Positions 41,226 to 50,666 are shown, counted from the stretch's first letter. The stretch is 64,000 nucleotides of DNA from JAUPVL01 sp964481235 (GCA_964481235.1 CAYZYH010000002.1:15377-79376); one strand, 5' to 3'. The notes: generated from the sequence alone by a model not told the origin. Numbers and translations: made by a program.

Positions 41226-41573
41226 ATGGCGACCATTCTGGTGGTTGATGACGAACGAGTACTTAATTTGCGAGATTCTGTACATGTACAAACGTGCAAC
41301 GAGGCGCTGGTATTTCTCGAGGGTCAGCCCGTCATCGACGAGCTTTGGCTCGATCACGACCTAGGGCCCGATGAGGACGTAATGCGCCTGGTAGATCACC
41401 TATGCGAGATGGCCTTCTTTGAGATGGGTTATGAGATTGGTAGAATTGTGGTTCATACTATGAACCCAGTTGGTGCCGAGAACATAATTCGTGCTCTTAA
41501 CCGCTACTACCCTGTGCATCGTGTTAACGTCACTCCCTACATTCTCGATATCAACGCGAACGAAAGAGTGTGA
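41226..41573 (+). CDS. receiver-like cREC-domain protein
   Basis: A 115-residue single-domain protein starting MATILVVDDERV. GAAAGGAG supports this ATG over a GTG two codons upstream. It has the receiver acidic pair (D8, D9), LDHDLG (residues 42-47) and HTMNPVGAENI (77-87); this combination matches the cyclic-phosphate-processing receiver (cREC) rather than CheY, and no histidine kinase is near. Some cREC proteins are linked to RNA repair. It overlaps no gene but is 2 bp from the Fic gene. Confidence 0.7.
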   Translation: MATILVVDDERVLNLRDSVHVQTCNEALVFLEGQPVIDELWLDHDLGPDEDVMRLVDHLCEMAFFEMGYEIGRIVVHTMNPVGAENIIRALNRYYPVHRVNVTPYILDINANERV

Positions 41574-41575
41574 GC

Positions 41576-42097
41576 ATGTTAACAATGCGTGATTTGCTAC
41601 CAACTGCAGCCGAGAATGCACTCATTGTAGTTGAGTGTGAGTTGCAACAAGATACAACTCCTGAAGCACTTAAAGGTATGGTGTCGGCACTGACGCTCGC
41701 CAAGACTTTTGCCTATGGCTGGGGTCAAAGCAGTGACAGGCCGGATGCCGATACTGTGATGGAGCTTGTGTTGCTACTTGGTGAATACGTGAAGCCTAGT
41801 TTTAACAAACAGGGTTGGCGAACTACGCCAGTTAGCTTTGCCAATATGACACTAGCTGTACATGCTAGCTCGCTAGCCAATGCCATGAAGCAGTGGTGTT
41901 TTCTGTTTGCTAGTCAGCTCTGGGATACTGCAGACGAGGCCTACTACGCCTTTGAGCGGATTCATCCGTTTAAAGACGGAAATGGCCGTGTTGGCTGGCT
42001 TCTGTGGCTTATCTACACCTACCTAACCACTGGCGAGTGGCTACAAGAGCTCCCTCCGGAGTTTTCTGAGCTAGCTGCGCGCTTTGGTCACAACTAA
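41576..42097 (+). CDS. Fic-domain protein
   Basis: A 173-residue protein with the Fic motif HPFKDGNGR (residues 130-138) preceded by helices typical of the fold. The final Arg of HxFx(D/E)GNGRxxR is Trp here, so nucleotide binding may be altered. Fic enzymes usually add AMP or another nucleotide group to proteins. No inhibitory (S/T)xxxE(G/N) helix is visible. Translated right after the cREC gene. AAAGAG supports the ATG at 41576. It could be a toxin, though no antitoxin is obvious. Confidence 0.85.
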   Translation: MLTMRDLLPTAAENALIVVECELQQDTTPEALKGMVSALTLAKTFAYGWGQSSDRPDADTVMELVLLLGEYVKPSFNKQGWRTTPVSFANMTLAVHASSLANAMKQWCFLFASQLWDTADEAYYAFERIHPFKDGNGRVGWLLWLIYTYLTTGEWLQELPPEFSELAARFGHN

Positions 42098-42101
42098 TCA
42101 A

Positions 42102-42129
42102 CCCCACCTTCAAAACATTGAAGGTGGGG
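42102..42129 (+). terminator. terminator of the cREC/Fic operon
   Basis: CCCCACCTTCAA/TTGAAGGTGGGG, 12 bp with an AACA loop, then TTTTA. Confidence 0.9.
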
Positions 42130-42144
42130 TTTTACTTTAATACA

Positions 42145-43599
42145 CTAACGTTCTTGTTCAATAATTTGTTTTGCTATTTCAATTGCTCTGTCATGGTCAT
42201 TTACAGTTAGGTCGCCGTTGGCAAACATTTCTTCTAAGCGGTTTTTAACAATACCTATTAGCTTACCGTCAGCCTTAGTAAAGTCTGGAATAAGAGCCAT
42301 GATGACCTTACCATCTATGCCAAGATCTCGCGCAATGCTAGGTTTTTGCACTTCTGCAGGCTGAGCTTGATGTTTCTTCCATAGATCTACAATTGTATCA
42401 AAGGCTGGTTTTTTGTGACCAACTGAACCGTCTGGCAAAGTTGAGTGACTGGCAATACCATCGGCCTCGTGTAATCTTACCAGGTCACCAAAAGCTGGGT
42501 GGTTCATCATTTTCTTTTGATTAGCTGGTCGCATCTCTGGTAATTGTTTTACATCAATGTGGTGGTCTATTAGCCACAATATGTTTTCTTTTTGAGTATT
42601 TGAAAACTTAAGTTTGTTCATAATTGGTCGAGCCAGTTCAGCGCTAGTTTGAGCGTGTCCATGAAACTTAAAATAGTTTGGATCTTCGGTGGCTTCTTGG
42701 GTGTGTGGCTTGCCGATATCGTGTAAAAGCGCGGCCCACAAAAGCTCTTCACTAGCATCTAATGGTAGGGCCTCCATTATAAGAAGTTGGTGTGTCCATA
42801 CGTCACCTTCAGCATGAAACTTTGAACCTTGCTCAACACCCTTTCCGGTGGTAAGCTCTGGCAGGTAATGATCTAAAATACCTAGTTCGTCCAGATCTTC
42901 TAATGCCTCACGACGAGATAGAGCTGTTTTAAAAATTGCTGTTAGCTCAGTTCTCATTCTTTCGCCCGATATGTTATCTATAACACCTTCTTTTACAGCT
43001 TCTTTAAGAGCACGGTGTGTACCTAACTCGTAGTTAAACCCAAAACGATTTTTAAACCGTACTGCTCGCAAAATGCGCAAAGGGTCTTCTTGTATTCGCT
43101 CGTATGGATCACCGACAAAGCGAATAAGTTTATTATCTAAATCACTGAGGCTTTCGCCTACAAATAACAATTGATGAGTAACAGGGTCTAGCGCCATATT
43201 ATTAATTGTAAAATCACGCCTTTCTAGATCATCCTCTAAAGGAACGTTGTCGGTATAAACTTGAGTAGCTTGACGGCCCAAATGCGCATCTACGTCTTTT
43301 CTAAAGGTCGCTATCTCTAACTCTACTCCACCAATTATTACTCTAGTAACCACATAAGCCTGCGAGGTATCTGGAGTTTTAGATTTTTCAAATAGTGCTT
43401 CTATCTGCTCTGGTTTGGCGTTGGTAGCAAGATCATTATCTTTTGGTTCTAAACCCAGCATAATATCGCGCACTGCCCCACCAACAATGACGGCTTCAAA
43501 TCCTTGAGATTGCAGCTTTTCACAAGCCAAAACTGCCTGATGCCACTCAGGGTGCATTTCGCCTCTAGTCTCGGCTGGATTGTATGGTATAGTCTCCAT
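42145..43599 (-). CDS. cca: CCA-adding tRNA nucleotidyltransferase/poly(A) polymerase family
   Basis: A 484-residue class II nucleotidyltransferase: GGAVRD (40-45), a DxD as D54-N-D56, ERRDFTINNMAL, and an HD phosphohydrolase domain (LWAALLHDIGKPHT, DHHIDV). It is expected to add CCA to tRNA 3' ends, needed because tRNA-Glu, -Gln and -Lys here lack encoded CCA. Poly(A) polymerase is the alternative in the same family. TATAAT (43608-43613) is 8 nt before the ATG. Confidence 0.9.
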   Translation of the reverse strand: METIPYNPAETRGEMHPEWHQAVLACEKLQSQGFEAVIVGGAVRDIMLGLEPKDNDLATNAKPEQIEALFEKSKTPDTSQAYVVTRVIIGGVELEIATFRKDVDAHLGRQATQVYTDNVPLEDDLERRDFTINNMALDPVTHQLLFVGESLSDLDNKLIRFVGDPYERIQEDPLRILRAVRFKNRFGFNYELGTHRALKEAVKEGVIDNISGERMRTELTAIFKTALSRREALEDLDELGILDHYLPELTTGKGVEQGSKFHAEGDVWTHQLLIMEALPLDASEELLWAALLHDIGKPHTQEATEDPNYFKFHGHAQTSAELARPIMNKLKFSNTQKENILWLIDHHIDVKQLPEMRPANQKKMMNHPAFGDLVRLHEADGIASHSTLPDGSVGHKKPAFDTIVDLWKKHQAQPAEVQKPSIARDLGIDGKVIMALIPDFTKADGKLIGIVKNRLEEMFANGDLTVNDHDRAIEIAKQIIEQER

Positions 43600-43656
43600 T
43601 ATTGATTATTATACAAGAAATACTGTTTGGATGGTCTTTTATGTAATAAGTTAATA

Positions 43657-43685
43657 TTGACTATTTGGTATAATTATGCTAATAT
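43657..43685 (+). promoter_or_regulatory. promoter of the 43723 gene
   Basis: TTGACT (43657-43662) and TAATAT (43680-43685), 17 bp apart. Confidence 0.65.
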
Positions 43686-43722
43686 CTAGGCTGTTAATAG
43701 CACCTACCGCCAGGAGTTAAGG

Positions 43723-44256
43723 GTGTCAATAATGACAAAAAATGATCTTGCATCGGTTCATTTGAGGTTCCGTACCTCGAGGGTGCCAGAGAGACTACCC
43801 GTGACAGAACCAGAAGATTTAGAAAGTATGTTCAAAACTGCTACTGCTACTCGTGGTGAAGAACTATGGATGTCTGAAGGCACGGTAGATCTTGAAGGTC
43901 TATATGCCCAGATGAATGCGGCCGGCTACCAGCTAGTGGCAGGTTATGCTCGTGAGCGCTACAACTCCTACGGGGGTGCTAAGCGCACCTATGTTCTACA
44001 CTTCCACTTTGTGAGAAAAGAAGTTGCTAGAATCCCTAGTAACATCGCTGAGCTTGAAGAAGCCTTTGATCAACTCGTGAAGAGGGCTTTTTGGAACACT
44101 CAGGTGTTTCGTAATCCAGGCGAACTTGGCGACTGGCTCAGCTTTGCTTGCACCAATCGCGAGCAGCGTTTCGCCATGGAAGATCTAACAAGACCCAGAG
44201 ACATTACTGCAGACACAGTAGTCGACTTCAATAACGGCATGCCAGTTCTTAAGTAG
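43723..44256 (+). CDS. orphan protein
   Basis: A 177-residue soluble protein. The start may be GTG at 43723 (AGGAG 7 nt upstream) or ATG three codons later. It has an aromatic central segment (GGAKRTYVLHFHFV) and an acidic middle. No family recognised. It has promoter, Shine-Dalgarno site and a terminator, so it is another single-gene cassette, facing polA tail-to-tail. Confidence 0.6.
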   Translation: MSIMTKNDLASVHLRFRTSRVPERLPVTEPEDLESMFKTATATRGEELWMSEGTVDLEGLYAQMNAAGYQLVAGYARERYNSYGGAKRTYVLHFHFVRKEVARIPSNIAELEEAFDQLVKRAFWNTQVFRNPGELGDWLSFACTNREQRFAMEDLTRPRDITADTVVDFNNGMPVLK

Positions 44257-44271
44257 AAAAAATCTACAATA

Positions 44272-44309
44272 CGCCCCGGCGTCTTCCCATTTGGGTTGAT
44301 GCCGGGGCG
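44272..44309 (+). terminator. terminator of the 43723 gene
   Basis: CGCCCCGGCGTC/GATGCCGGGGCG with one bulge/mismatch, followed by GTTTTTATA. Confidence 0.85.
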
Positions 44310-44323
44310 GTTTTTATATATTC

Positions 44324-47260
44324 CTAATCTAAATCTCCCCAACTTTGACCAGTTTTTATTCCTACTTCTATGGGCACCTCAAACTTGTGTACTCCCACCA
44401 TCTCGCGCTCCATTATTTTGGCAACCTGTTGTGTTAGATCGGTTTTACATTCAACAATGAGTTCGTCGTGAATTTGTAATATTAGGTTGGCACCCGCTGG
44501 TAATTTTTTGTGTATTTTTACCATCGCAAGCTTCATCATGTCGGCGGCTGTGCCTTGCAGAGGCATATTGACTGCCGCTCGTTCGGCTGCCGAGCGCACA
44601 ATAAAATTACTTGATCGAACATCTGGACAAGGTCGTCGTCTGCCAAATATTGTTTCGGTATAGCCTTTGTCGTGGGCCATTTTTTTTATGCTCGCAATAT
44701 AATCGGCCACTCCCTTGCGAAGTTCAAAATATCTATCAATAAAGTCTTTGGCTTGTTCGTAACTAAAGCCTGTGGCCACAGCTAACCCATGAGTGTTCAT
44801 GCCATACAACACTCCAAAATTTATAGCTTTGGCAGCGTAGCGTTGCTCGGGAGTTACATCTTTTGGTTTAATATTAAACATCTCTGCACTAGTAAGGGTA
44901 TGAATATCAGCCCCTTCTCTAAAAGCTTTTATCATTGGTCTGTCTTTAGCCAGTGCTGCAGCAAGCCTAAGTTCTATCTGGCTGTAATCAGCCGAAACAA
45001 AAGTATTTCCAGACTGCACCACAAAAGCCTTTCTTATGCGCTTACCTTCTGCAGTTCTTACTGGTATATTTTGCAGGTTAGGGTTGGTGCTGTTTAATCG
45101 CCCAGTCTGAGCGATAGTTTGGTTGTAACTGGTATGAATCTTGCCATCATGAGCCACGTAGCCCGGTAAGGCATCTACATAAGTGCTCATTAACTTGGTA
45201 AGTTCTCTATACTCAAACAGCTCTTCTATAATTGGGTGTTTGCCTTTGAGCTTCTCGAGTTCACCGGCTGCAGTGCTTACACCGGTTTTAATTTTTTTGA
45301 GACCCGTTGTATCAATCTTTAGTTCATCAAATAATATTACCTTAAGTTGTTGAGTAGAACTAATATTAAACTCTCGTCCAGCGTGTTTGAAAATAGCAGA
45401 TTTTATTTTGTTAAGTTTTTTGTTAAATTCTTTAGCCAAACTTTCTAGATATTTTTTATCTAGGGTAACACCAGTTAGCTCCATGTCGCCCAACACCTCA
45501 ATGAGTGGCCACTCTAGTTGCTCAGCCATTTCAGCGAGTTTTTTTGTACCAGTGGGTTCAGTTTTGAGTGAGTGAGTTAATTTTTTGTACAAACGCCAAG
45601 CAATATCGACATCTTCGGCGGCATATTGAGTGGCGGTGGCTACCTCTACTTGATTAAAAGTAGCCTGGTTTTTACCCTTTTTACCTATCAATTCTTCAAT
45701 ATCTATCATAGAAATACCTAGCTCAGAGTATGCTAGCTCTGAGAGACTTTGTGCTCTACCTATAGGATTAATTAAAAACGCCGCTATCATGGTGTCGAAA
45801 ACAATATTTTCTAGTTTGATACCATAGTTGGCAAAAATTTCGTAATCATACTTAAGGTTGTGACCAATTTTACCTATCCTGTTGCTTTCTAGTACAGGTT
45901 TGAGCGCATCTAGTACCAACTGTTTTGGTAGTTGCCCGCTAGCAAGCTCAAGATCGTCATAATTTTCAGAGTCGTCTCGTATTAAAATTTGCTGGGATTG
46001 GCTAAGCAGTTTTAGCTCAGAGGCAATTCTAGGAGTCGATGAGGATCGCAAAGGAGGCGTAGATTTGCTACGTTGACTGCGACCCGGAGTCGACGACAAC
46101 GAAGTGCCCTGAGATAAATCTGCGGAAGTGTGGCCAATGGGTATATAGTAGGCCTCCGCCTCTTTAAAACATAATGAGATGCCTACTAGGTGTGCCGATA
46201 TAGCATCGGTGCTGGTAGTCTCGGTATCTATGCTAATTACTCTTTGTTTTGCCAATACCTCTACCAATTTTTTTAGAGACTTTTCAGTACTTACCATGTG
46301 GTATTTGGCTTTTTTAAGATGATCACGACTCTTGGCAGAGCTTTCTATTGCTTCAACAGCTTCTTTGGTATTCAACTGCTGCTCTTCAGTGAAAGATTGG
46401 TTGGGTAGCTTAGAAAGTAAACTTTTAAATTCAAGTTTGTGAAAGAGATCAAAGACTTTTTTTCTATTATACTCGTGTAGTGCAGCATCTTTGAGATCAA
46501 ACTTAAACTCTACATCACGCTTAATAGTAGATAAGTCCAGGCTCAAATAAGCATTTTCTTTACTGGCCTCAAGTTTTTTCGCCAATGCCGGTTTTATTTT
46601 GTCTAAGTTTTTATAAATGTTGTCGAGAGTTTTGTAAGTAGACACAAGTTCAGTAGCACCTTTGTCCCCAATACCTGCTACGCCTGGAATATTATCACTA
46701 GTATCGCCCTTTAGTGCCTTGTATACAATAAACTCCTCAGGGGTAACACCGTAGCGCTCCCGTACTGCAATTGGGTCGTACATAAATGTATCGGTAAAGC
46801 CTTTGCGCATAGTGTATACACTTACGCTGTCGCTCACTAGCTGCAACTCATCTAGATCACCAGTAACCACTACTACATCGTGTGATTTTTGGTAGTTTTT
46901 GGTAAGTGTACCAATAATATCGTCGGCCTCATAGCCAGTAGATTCAATAAGAGGTATATTAAATGCACTAACTACTTCTTTGGTAAGTGGCATTTGGGCG
47001 TAGAGCTCGTCTGGGGCTTTTATGCGAGTAGCTTTGTAGCCAGTGAACTGCTCGTGACGAAAAGTTTTACCTGGTGCGTCCCAGGCCACTATGGCGTAGT
47101 CTGGCTTGATCTCACGCAGCGCAAGTAACATCATCATAGTAAAGCCATATACAGCATTGGTTGGCGTGCCATCTTTGGTGGTGAGGTGTGGTATAGCATG
47201 AAACCCGCGGTGAACTAGAGCGTGACCATCAAAAACGACAATTTTTTTTCGCTTTTTCAT
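44324..47260 (-). CDS. polA: DNA polymerase I
   Basis: A 978-residue Pol I: 5'-3' exonuclease domain (residues 1-290), a 3'-5' exonuclease-like domain with D345, E347, D472 and YAAEDVD still in place (so proofreading may be active), and the polymerase domain with motifs DYSQIELR, RYAAKAINFGVLYG and LQIHDELI. It fills repair gaps and removes primers. Residues about 378-443 are an insertion rich in Ser, Thr, Pro, Arg and Gln that E. coli lacks; residues about 387-410 are encoded by a palindromic repeat. TATAAT with TG is 9 nt upstream of the ATG. Confidence 0.97.
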   Translation of the reverse strand: MKKRKKIVVFDGHALVHRGFHAIPHLTTKDGTPTNAVYGFTMMMLLALREIKPDYAIVAWDAPGKTFRHEQFTGYKATRIKAPDELYAQMPLTKEVVSAFNIPLIESTGYEADDIIGTLTKNYQKSHDVVVVTGDLDELQLVSDSVSVYTMRKGFTDTFMYDPIAVRERYGVTPEEFIVYKALKGDTSDNIPGVAGIGDKGATELVSTYKTLDNIYKNLDKIKPALAKKLEASKENAYLSLDLSTIKRDVEFKFDLKDAALHEYNRKKVFDLFHKLEFKSLLSKLPNQSFTEEQQLNTKEAVEAIESSAKSRDHLKKAKYHMVSTEKSLKKLVEVLAKQRVISIDTETTSTDAISAHLVGISLCFKEAEAYYIPIGHTSADLSQGTSLSSTPGRSQRSKSTPPLRSSSTPRIASELKLLSQSQQILIRDDSENYDDLELASGQLPKQLVLDALKPVLESNRIGKIGHNLKYDYEIFANYGIKLENIVFDTMIAAFLINPIGRAQSLSELAYSELGISMIDIEELIGKKGKNQATFNQVEVATATQYAAEDVDIAWRLYKKLTHSLKTEPTGTKKLAEMAEQLEWPLIEVLGDMELTGVTLDKKYLESLAKEFNKKLNKIKSAIFKHAGREFNISSTQQLKVILFDELKIDTTGLKKIKTGVSTAAGELEKLKGKHPIIEELFEYRELTKLMSTYVDALPGYVAHDGKIHTSYNQTIAQTGRLNSTNPNLQNIPVRTAEGKRIRKAFVVQSGNTFVSADYSQIELRLAAALAKDRPMIKAFREGADIHTLTSAEMFNIKPKDVTPEQRYAAKAINFGVLYGMNTHGLAVATGFSYEQAKDFIDRYFELRKGVADYIASIKKMAHDKGYTETIFGRRRPCPDVRSSNFIVRSAAERAAVNMPLQGTAADMMKLAMVKIHKKLPAGANLILQIHDELIVECKTDLTQQVAKIMEREMVGVHKFEVPIEVGIKTGQSWGDLD
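46031..46098. repeat. palindromic element, copy 3, in frame inside polA
   Basis: Core GCGTAG-ATTTG-CTACGT as in the elements at 7663 and 25202; inner arms GGATCGCA/TGCGACCC and outer GTCGA/TCGAC. GGAGTCGA occurs at both ends. It keeps the polA frame and encodes about 24 residues rich in Ser/Thr/Pro/Arg. The layout recalls Rickettsia palindromic elements. Confidence 0.6.
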
Positions 47261-47308
47261 ATGATTATTATTATAGCATCAAGAGGCTTTATATGATTAA
47301 ATAACAAT

Positions 47309-47698
47309 ATGCCTGAACCAAGCGAACCAACTAAACGCAGTGATACATCTGGCGTTCCACCATATCCGCCCGGCGACAAAGATCGCGGTGTTTCGCGCGA
47401 GGCCAATGAAGAAATAGGCTATGGACCACCCAATGAAGAAACAAATGCAACGCTCCACAGAATTCGCGACGAAGAAGAAGCTAGACTAACTGGTAGACCA
47501 CTAAGAGATCCTGCTGCACAAGCTGCCCAACAAGCTATTAATGAGCGTGGTGCACAGGCTGCTTGGCTCAATACGCCAGATGGAAAAACTTTTTCCAACC
47601 TTATAGCCAAGCAAGAAGCTGGTGGTGCACTTTCTAGCGATGAAATTGCCGCCCTAGCCCGCATTCGTGCCAAGCGCGAAAATAGACATAATATATAA
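47309..47698 (+). CDS. small disordered orphan protein
   Basis: A 129-residue, Pro/Glu/Arg/Ala-rich protein (MPEPSEPTKRSDTSGVPPYP ...) with no membrane segment or cysteine, probably disordered in the first half and helical later. It lies divergent from polA and has a terminator after the stop. No family recognised. Confidence 0.55.
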   Translation: MPEPSEPTKRSDTSGVPPYPPGDKDRGVSREANEEIGYGPPNEETNATLHRIRDEEEARLTGRPLRDPAAQAAQQAINERGAQAAWLNTPDGKTFSNLIAKQEAGGALSSDEIAALARIRAKRENRHNI

Positions 47699-47717
47699 AA
47701 GCCTAAAAGCCAACCTT

Positions 47718-47739
47718 ACTCTCAAAGAAATTTGGGAGT
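47718..47739 (+). terminator. terminator of the 47309 gene
   Basis: ACTCTCAAA/TTTGGGAGT (one G-T pair), GAAA loop, then TTTTA; also convergent with rpoD. Confidence 0.75.
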
Positions 47740-47749
47740 TTTTATTGTC

Positions 47750-48856
47750 TTAAGCGATATAGTCTTTGAGTCGTTTAGAATCTTTGTGTTTACGTAGCTT
47801 TGTGAGTGCTTTGGCTTCTATCTGGCGAATTCGCTCACGAGTGACTCCAAATTCTTGCCCTACTTCTTCTAGGGTGTGGCTCCGTCCGTCTTCTAAGCCA
47901 AAGCGCATACGCAATATTTTTTGCTCACGTGGTGTAAGCATATCTAAAGTATCGTCTATATGTTCTTTAAGTAGTTCAAAAGTAGCAGCCTCGTGCGGAC
48001 TAACCGTATCTTGATCTTCAATAAAGTCACCAAGGCTAGAGTCTTCATCTTCACCAACAGTGGCATCTAAACTAGTAGTGTCTTGGCTGATTTTAAAGAT
48101 ATGATTTACTTTATCTACATCTATTTCTAGCTCTTTTGCAAGCTCCTCTGGCAAAGGCTCACGCCCCAACTCTGTGGTCAGCCGACGTTGTGTACGAACA
48201 AGTTTGTTGATCGTTTCTACCATGTGTACAGGTATACGAATTACTCTAGCTTGGTCGGCAATTGCTCGAGTGATAGCTTGTCTTATCCACCATGTTGCAT
48301 AAGTACTAAACTTAAATCCTCTAGTGTAATCAAACTTTTCTACTGCCCGTAAAAGACCAGTGTTGCCTTCTTCTATAAGATCGAGTAGGTCTAGGCCACG
48401 GCCAATATACTTTTTGGCAATACTAACTACTAATCTTAGATTAGCTTCAGCCAAGGCATCTTTGGCAGCCTTGTCTCCTTTTTCAATACGTTTTGCTAGC
48501 GATACTTCATCTTCTGCGGTTATTAGTGGAATTTTACCAATTTCGCGCAAATATAAACGAACAGAGTCGTCGGCTATGTCTTTAATGTAGTCGTCACTAG
48601 TAGCATTTTCTATATCCTCTTCAGGCTCAGTTTGCCAGATCATTTTGTCTTTTTGATCAACAACTTCTACGCCCTGCTCTATTAGCGCAGAGTATAAATC
48701 GTCTAAACCTTCAATATTATTTTCGGCATCTGGAATATCTGAAAGAATTTCTTGTTGGGTTACAAACCCTTTCTGTCGACCTTTGGCAACCAATTTATCA
48801 ATGGCTTTATGAAGAGCATCGTCTTCACTAGATACTGGGTCTTGTTTTTTGGGCAT
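47750..48856 (-). CDS. rpoD: RNA polymerase primary sigma factor
   Basis: A 368-residue sigma-70 with a short region 1.1, region 1.2 (DDSVRLYLREIGKIPLITAEDEV), 2.3-2.4 (RGFKFSTYATWWIRQAITRAIADQARVIRIPVHM), 3 and 4.2 (EVGQEFGVTRERIRQIEAKALTKLRKH). It is short but complete. Consensus TTGACA/TATAAT promoters in the window fit it. It is 5 bp after dnaG, the classic dnaG-rpoD pair, and GAGGAG spans the dnaG end. Confidence 0.97.
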   Translation of the reverse strand: MPKKQDPVSSEDDALHKAIDKLVAKGRQKGFVTQQEILSDIPDAENNIEGLDDLYSALIEQGVEVVDQKDKMIWQTEPEEDIENATSDDYIKDIADDSVRLYLREIGKIPLITAEDEVSLAKRIEKGDKAAKDALAEANLRLVVSIAKKYIGRGLDLLDLIEEGNTGLLRAVEKFDYTRGFKFSTYATWWIRQAITRAIADQARVIRIPVHMVETINKLVRTQRRLTTELGREPLPEELAKELEIDVDKVNHIFKISQDTTSLDATVGEDEDSSLGDFIEDQDTVSPHEAATFELLKEHIDDTLDMLTPREQKILRMRFGLEDGRSHTLEEVGQEFGVTRERIRQIEAKALTKLRKHKDSKRLKDYIA

Positions 48857-48861
48857 TAAAT

Positions 48862-50625
48862 TTACTCCTCGTTTAATAAGGCTTGATATTTTTGTAGTAG
48901 TTTATTTACTTCTATAGTGTTTTTTTCTAATTCGGCTCGTGAAATCTCGCGAGTGAGTTGGCGTTTGGTTTTTTCGCGGGCAATTTTATTGAGACGGTGT
49001 ATTTGGGTAAAGGCTTCGAGCCGTGCGTCATGTTCTGACAATGCAGAATACATGTGTTCTCCCCGTAATGAGAGTATCTTAACATAATCAGAATATTTAG
49101 GCAATAGTTTGGCTAAGCGAATAGAATTAGCCTTGGGGTTTGCCTTAAGAGTCAAGATGATTGGTTTATGTAAATCGGATAAATTTTGTGAATCAATATC
49201 TTCGAGACCATCACGTGCCGATATATTGGAGAGCATTAACTCGAGTATAATTCTCTCAATCTTCTCGCTGCGTGTTAGCTGACGTTTGGGTTTATCCGAC
49301 TGTTTTGGGTTATCTTGTTCGCTAGACTCTATAACCATAACAGGTTTACGATCTAAACCAGATGCTAGTTTTTTTCTAATACTTAGTTCTTCTACATCTA
49401 AAAGTTGAGATATTTGCTTTATATAATGATCTTTTTCTATTTCGTCTGTTAATACCGCTATGGTTGGCAAAACAAAACCAGCAAATTGTTTTTTGCCATG
49501 AGCAGTCTTGATATCAAATTGTTTTTTGGCAACTGAAAAAATATAATCTGGTGCATATTCAGCCAACTTTACTGCTTTTTTCCATGCTTGTGGATCTTTA
49601 GTAATAAGCTCATCAGGATCTTTTGCGCCAGTGTAGCTAATAACCATTATTTTTACATCTAGTGTACTAGCTAGCTCAAGTGTTCGCTTGGTAGCTTTTA
49701 GGCCAGCTGAATCTTGGTCAAAACATAGTTTAATATTTTTGGTAAGTCTTGCGATAATTTTGAGTTGCTCTAAGGTAAGTGCCGTTCCGCTCGCTGCCAC
49801 TACATTCTCAACTCCGTTATTTGCCAAAGCAAGAACATCCATATTACCCTCAACTAGTATCACTTCGTTAAGGTTTCGAATAGCTTCTTTTGCTTGAGTG
49901 AGTCCGTAAATAACCTGACCTTTGTGATAAACCAAGGTTTCTGGAGTGTTTATGTATTTGGCACTATCTTTTTGGTCTTTAAGCACCCTGGCAGAAAAAC
50001 CTACTACTCTACCTTGGGTGTCAAAAACCGGAAACATTAAACGACCACGAAAAATGTCGTAAACAGTATTATTTCCGGTTTTTTGCTTAGCCAAACCTGT
50101 ATCTCGCAACTCTTTTTGAGTAAAACCTTTAGACAAAAGGTATTTACATAACATCTCCCAATCTTCAGGACTGTAGCCAAGACGATATTTTTTTATAATA
50201 TTTGAACTTAGATGACGATCTTTAATAAAATAGTCTAGCGCTAACGGCGTCCTAGACAGTGTAAGGTGGTAGTATTTCATGGCCTGTTCTAGTGCATCAT
50301 AGAGACGACTTTTTGATTGACTTTGTGCTTGATCTTTGGCGCTACGTGGCTTGAGCTCTACACCCGCTTTTTTAGCTAGAAGCTCAAGGGCTTCTCTAAA
50401 CTCAATACCCTCAATGAGCATAACGAAAGTAAATACATCGCCGCCTTGCCCAGTGCTAAAATCATGCCAAATACCCTTTTCAGAGCTCACCATAAAACTA
50501 GGTGTCTTTTCAGTCTTAAATGGGCTTAAACCTTTAAAATTACTACCGGCCTGTTTAAGAGGTATGTAGCTACCTATAACTTCGACTATGTCGAGTCTAT
50601 TCTTTATCTCTTCTACATCATTCAT
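48862..50625 (-). CDS. dnaG: DNA primase without zinc ligands
   Basis: A 587-residue DnaG with the N-terminal CHC2-type domain, TOPRIM (EVILVEGNMDVLALANNG, DQDSAG) and a C-terminal domain. In the zinc-ribbon the four metal ligands are replaced: S34 (normally Cys in CPFH), K37, D55 and T58 (normally CxxC), while TPSF and GGDVF stay. So the fold is kept without zinc. TATACT is 9 nt before the ATG. Upstream of rpoD. Confidence 0.93.
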   Translation of the reverse strand: MNDVEEIKNRLDIVEVIGSYIPLKQAGSNFKGLSPFKTEKTPSFMVSSEKGIWHDFSTGQGGDVFTFVMLIEGIEFREALELLAKKAGVELKPRSAKDQAQSQSKSRLYDALEQAMKYYHLTLSRTPLALDYFIKDRHLSSNIIKKYRLGYSPEDWEMLCKYLLSKGFTQKELRDTGLAKQKTGNNTVYDIFRGRLMFPVFDTQGRVVGFSARVLKDQKDSAKYINTPETLVYHKGQVIYGLTQAKEAIRNLNEVILVEGNMDVLALANNGVENVVAASGTALTLEQLKIIARLTKNIKLCFDQDSAGLKATKRTLELASTLDVKIMVISYTGAKDPDELITKDPQAWKKAVKLAEYAPDYIFSVAKKQFDIKTAHGKKQFAGFVLPTIAVLTDEIEKDHYIKQISQLLDVEELSIRKKLASGLDRKPVMVIESSEQDNPKQSDKPKRQLTRSEKIERIILELMLSNISARDGLEDIDSQNLSDLHKPIILTLKANPKANSIRLAKLLPKYSDYVKILSLRGEHMYSALSEHDARLEAFTQIHRLNKIAREKTKRQLTREISRAELEKNTIEVNKLLQKYQALLNEE

Positions 50626-50666
50626 ACATCTAACAGTATAGCGTTTTTTCGCAATAATGAGTAAAA

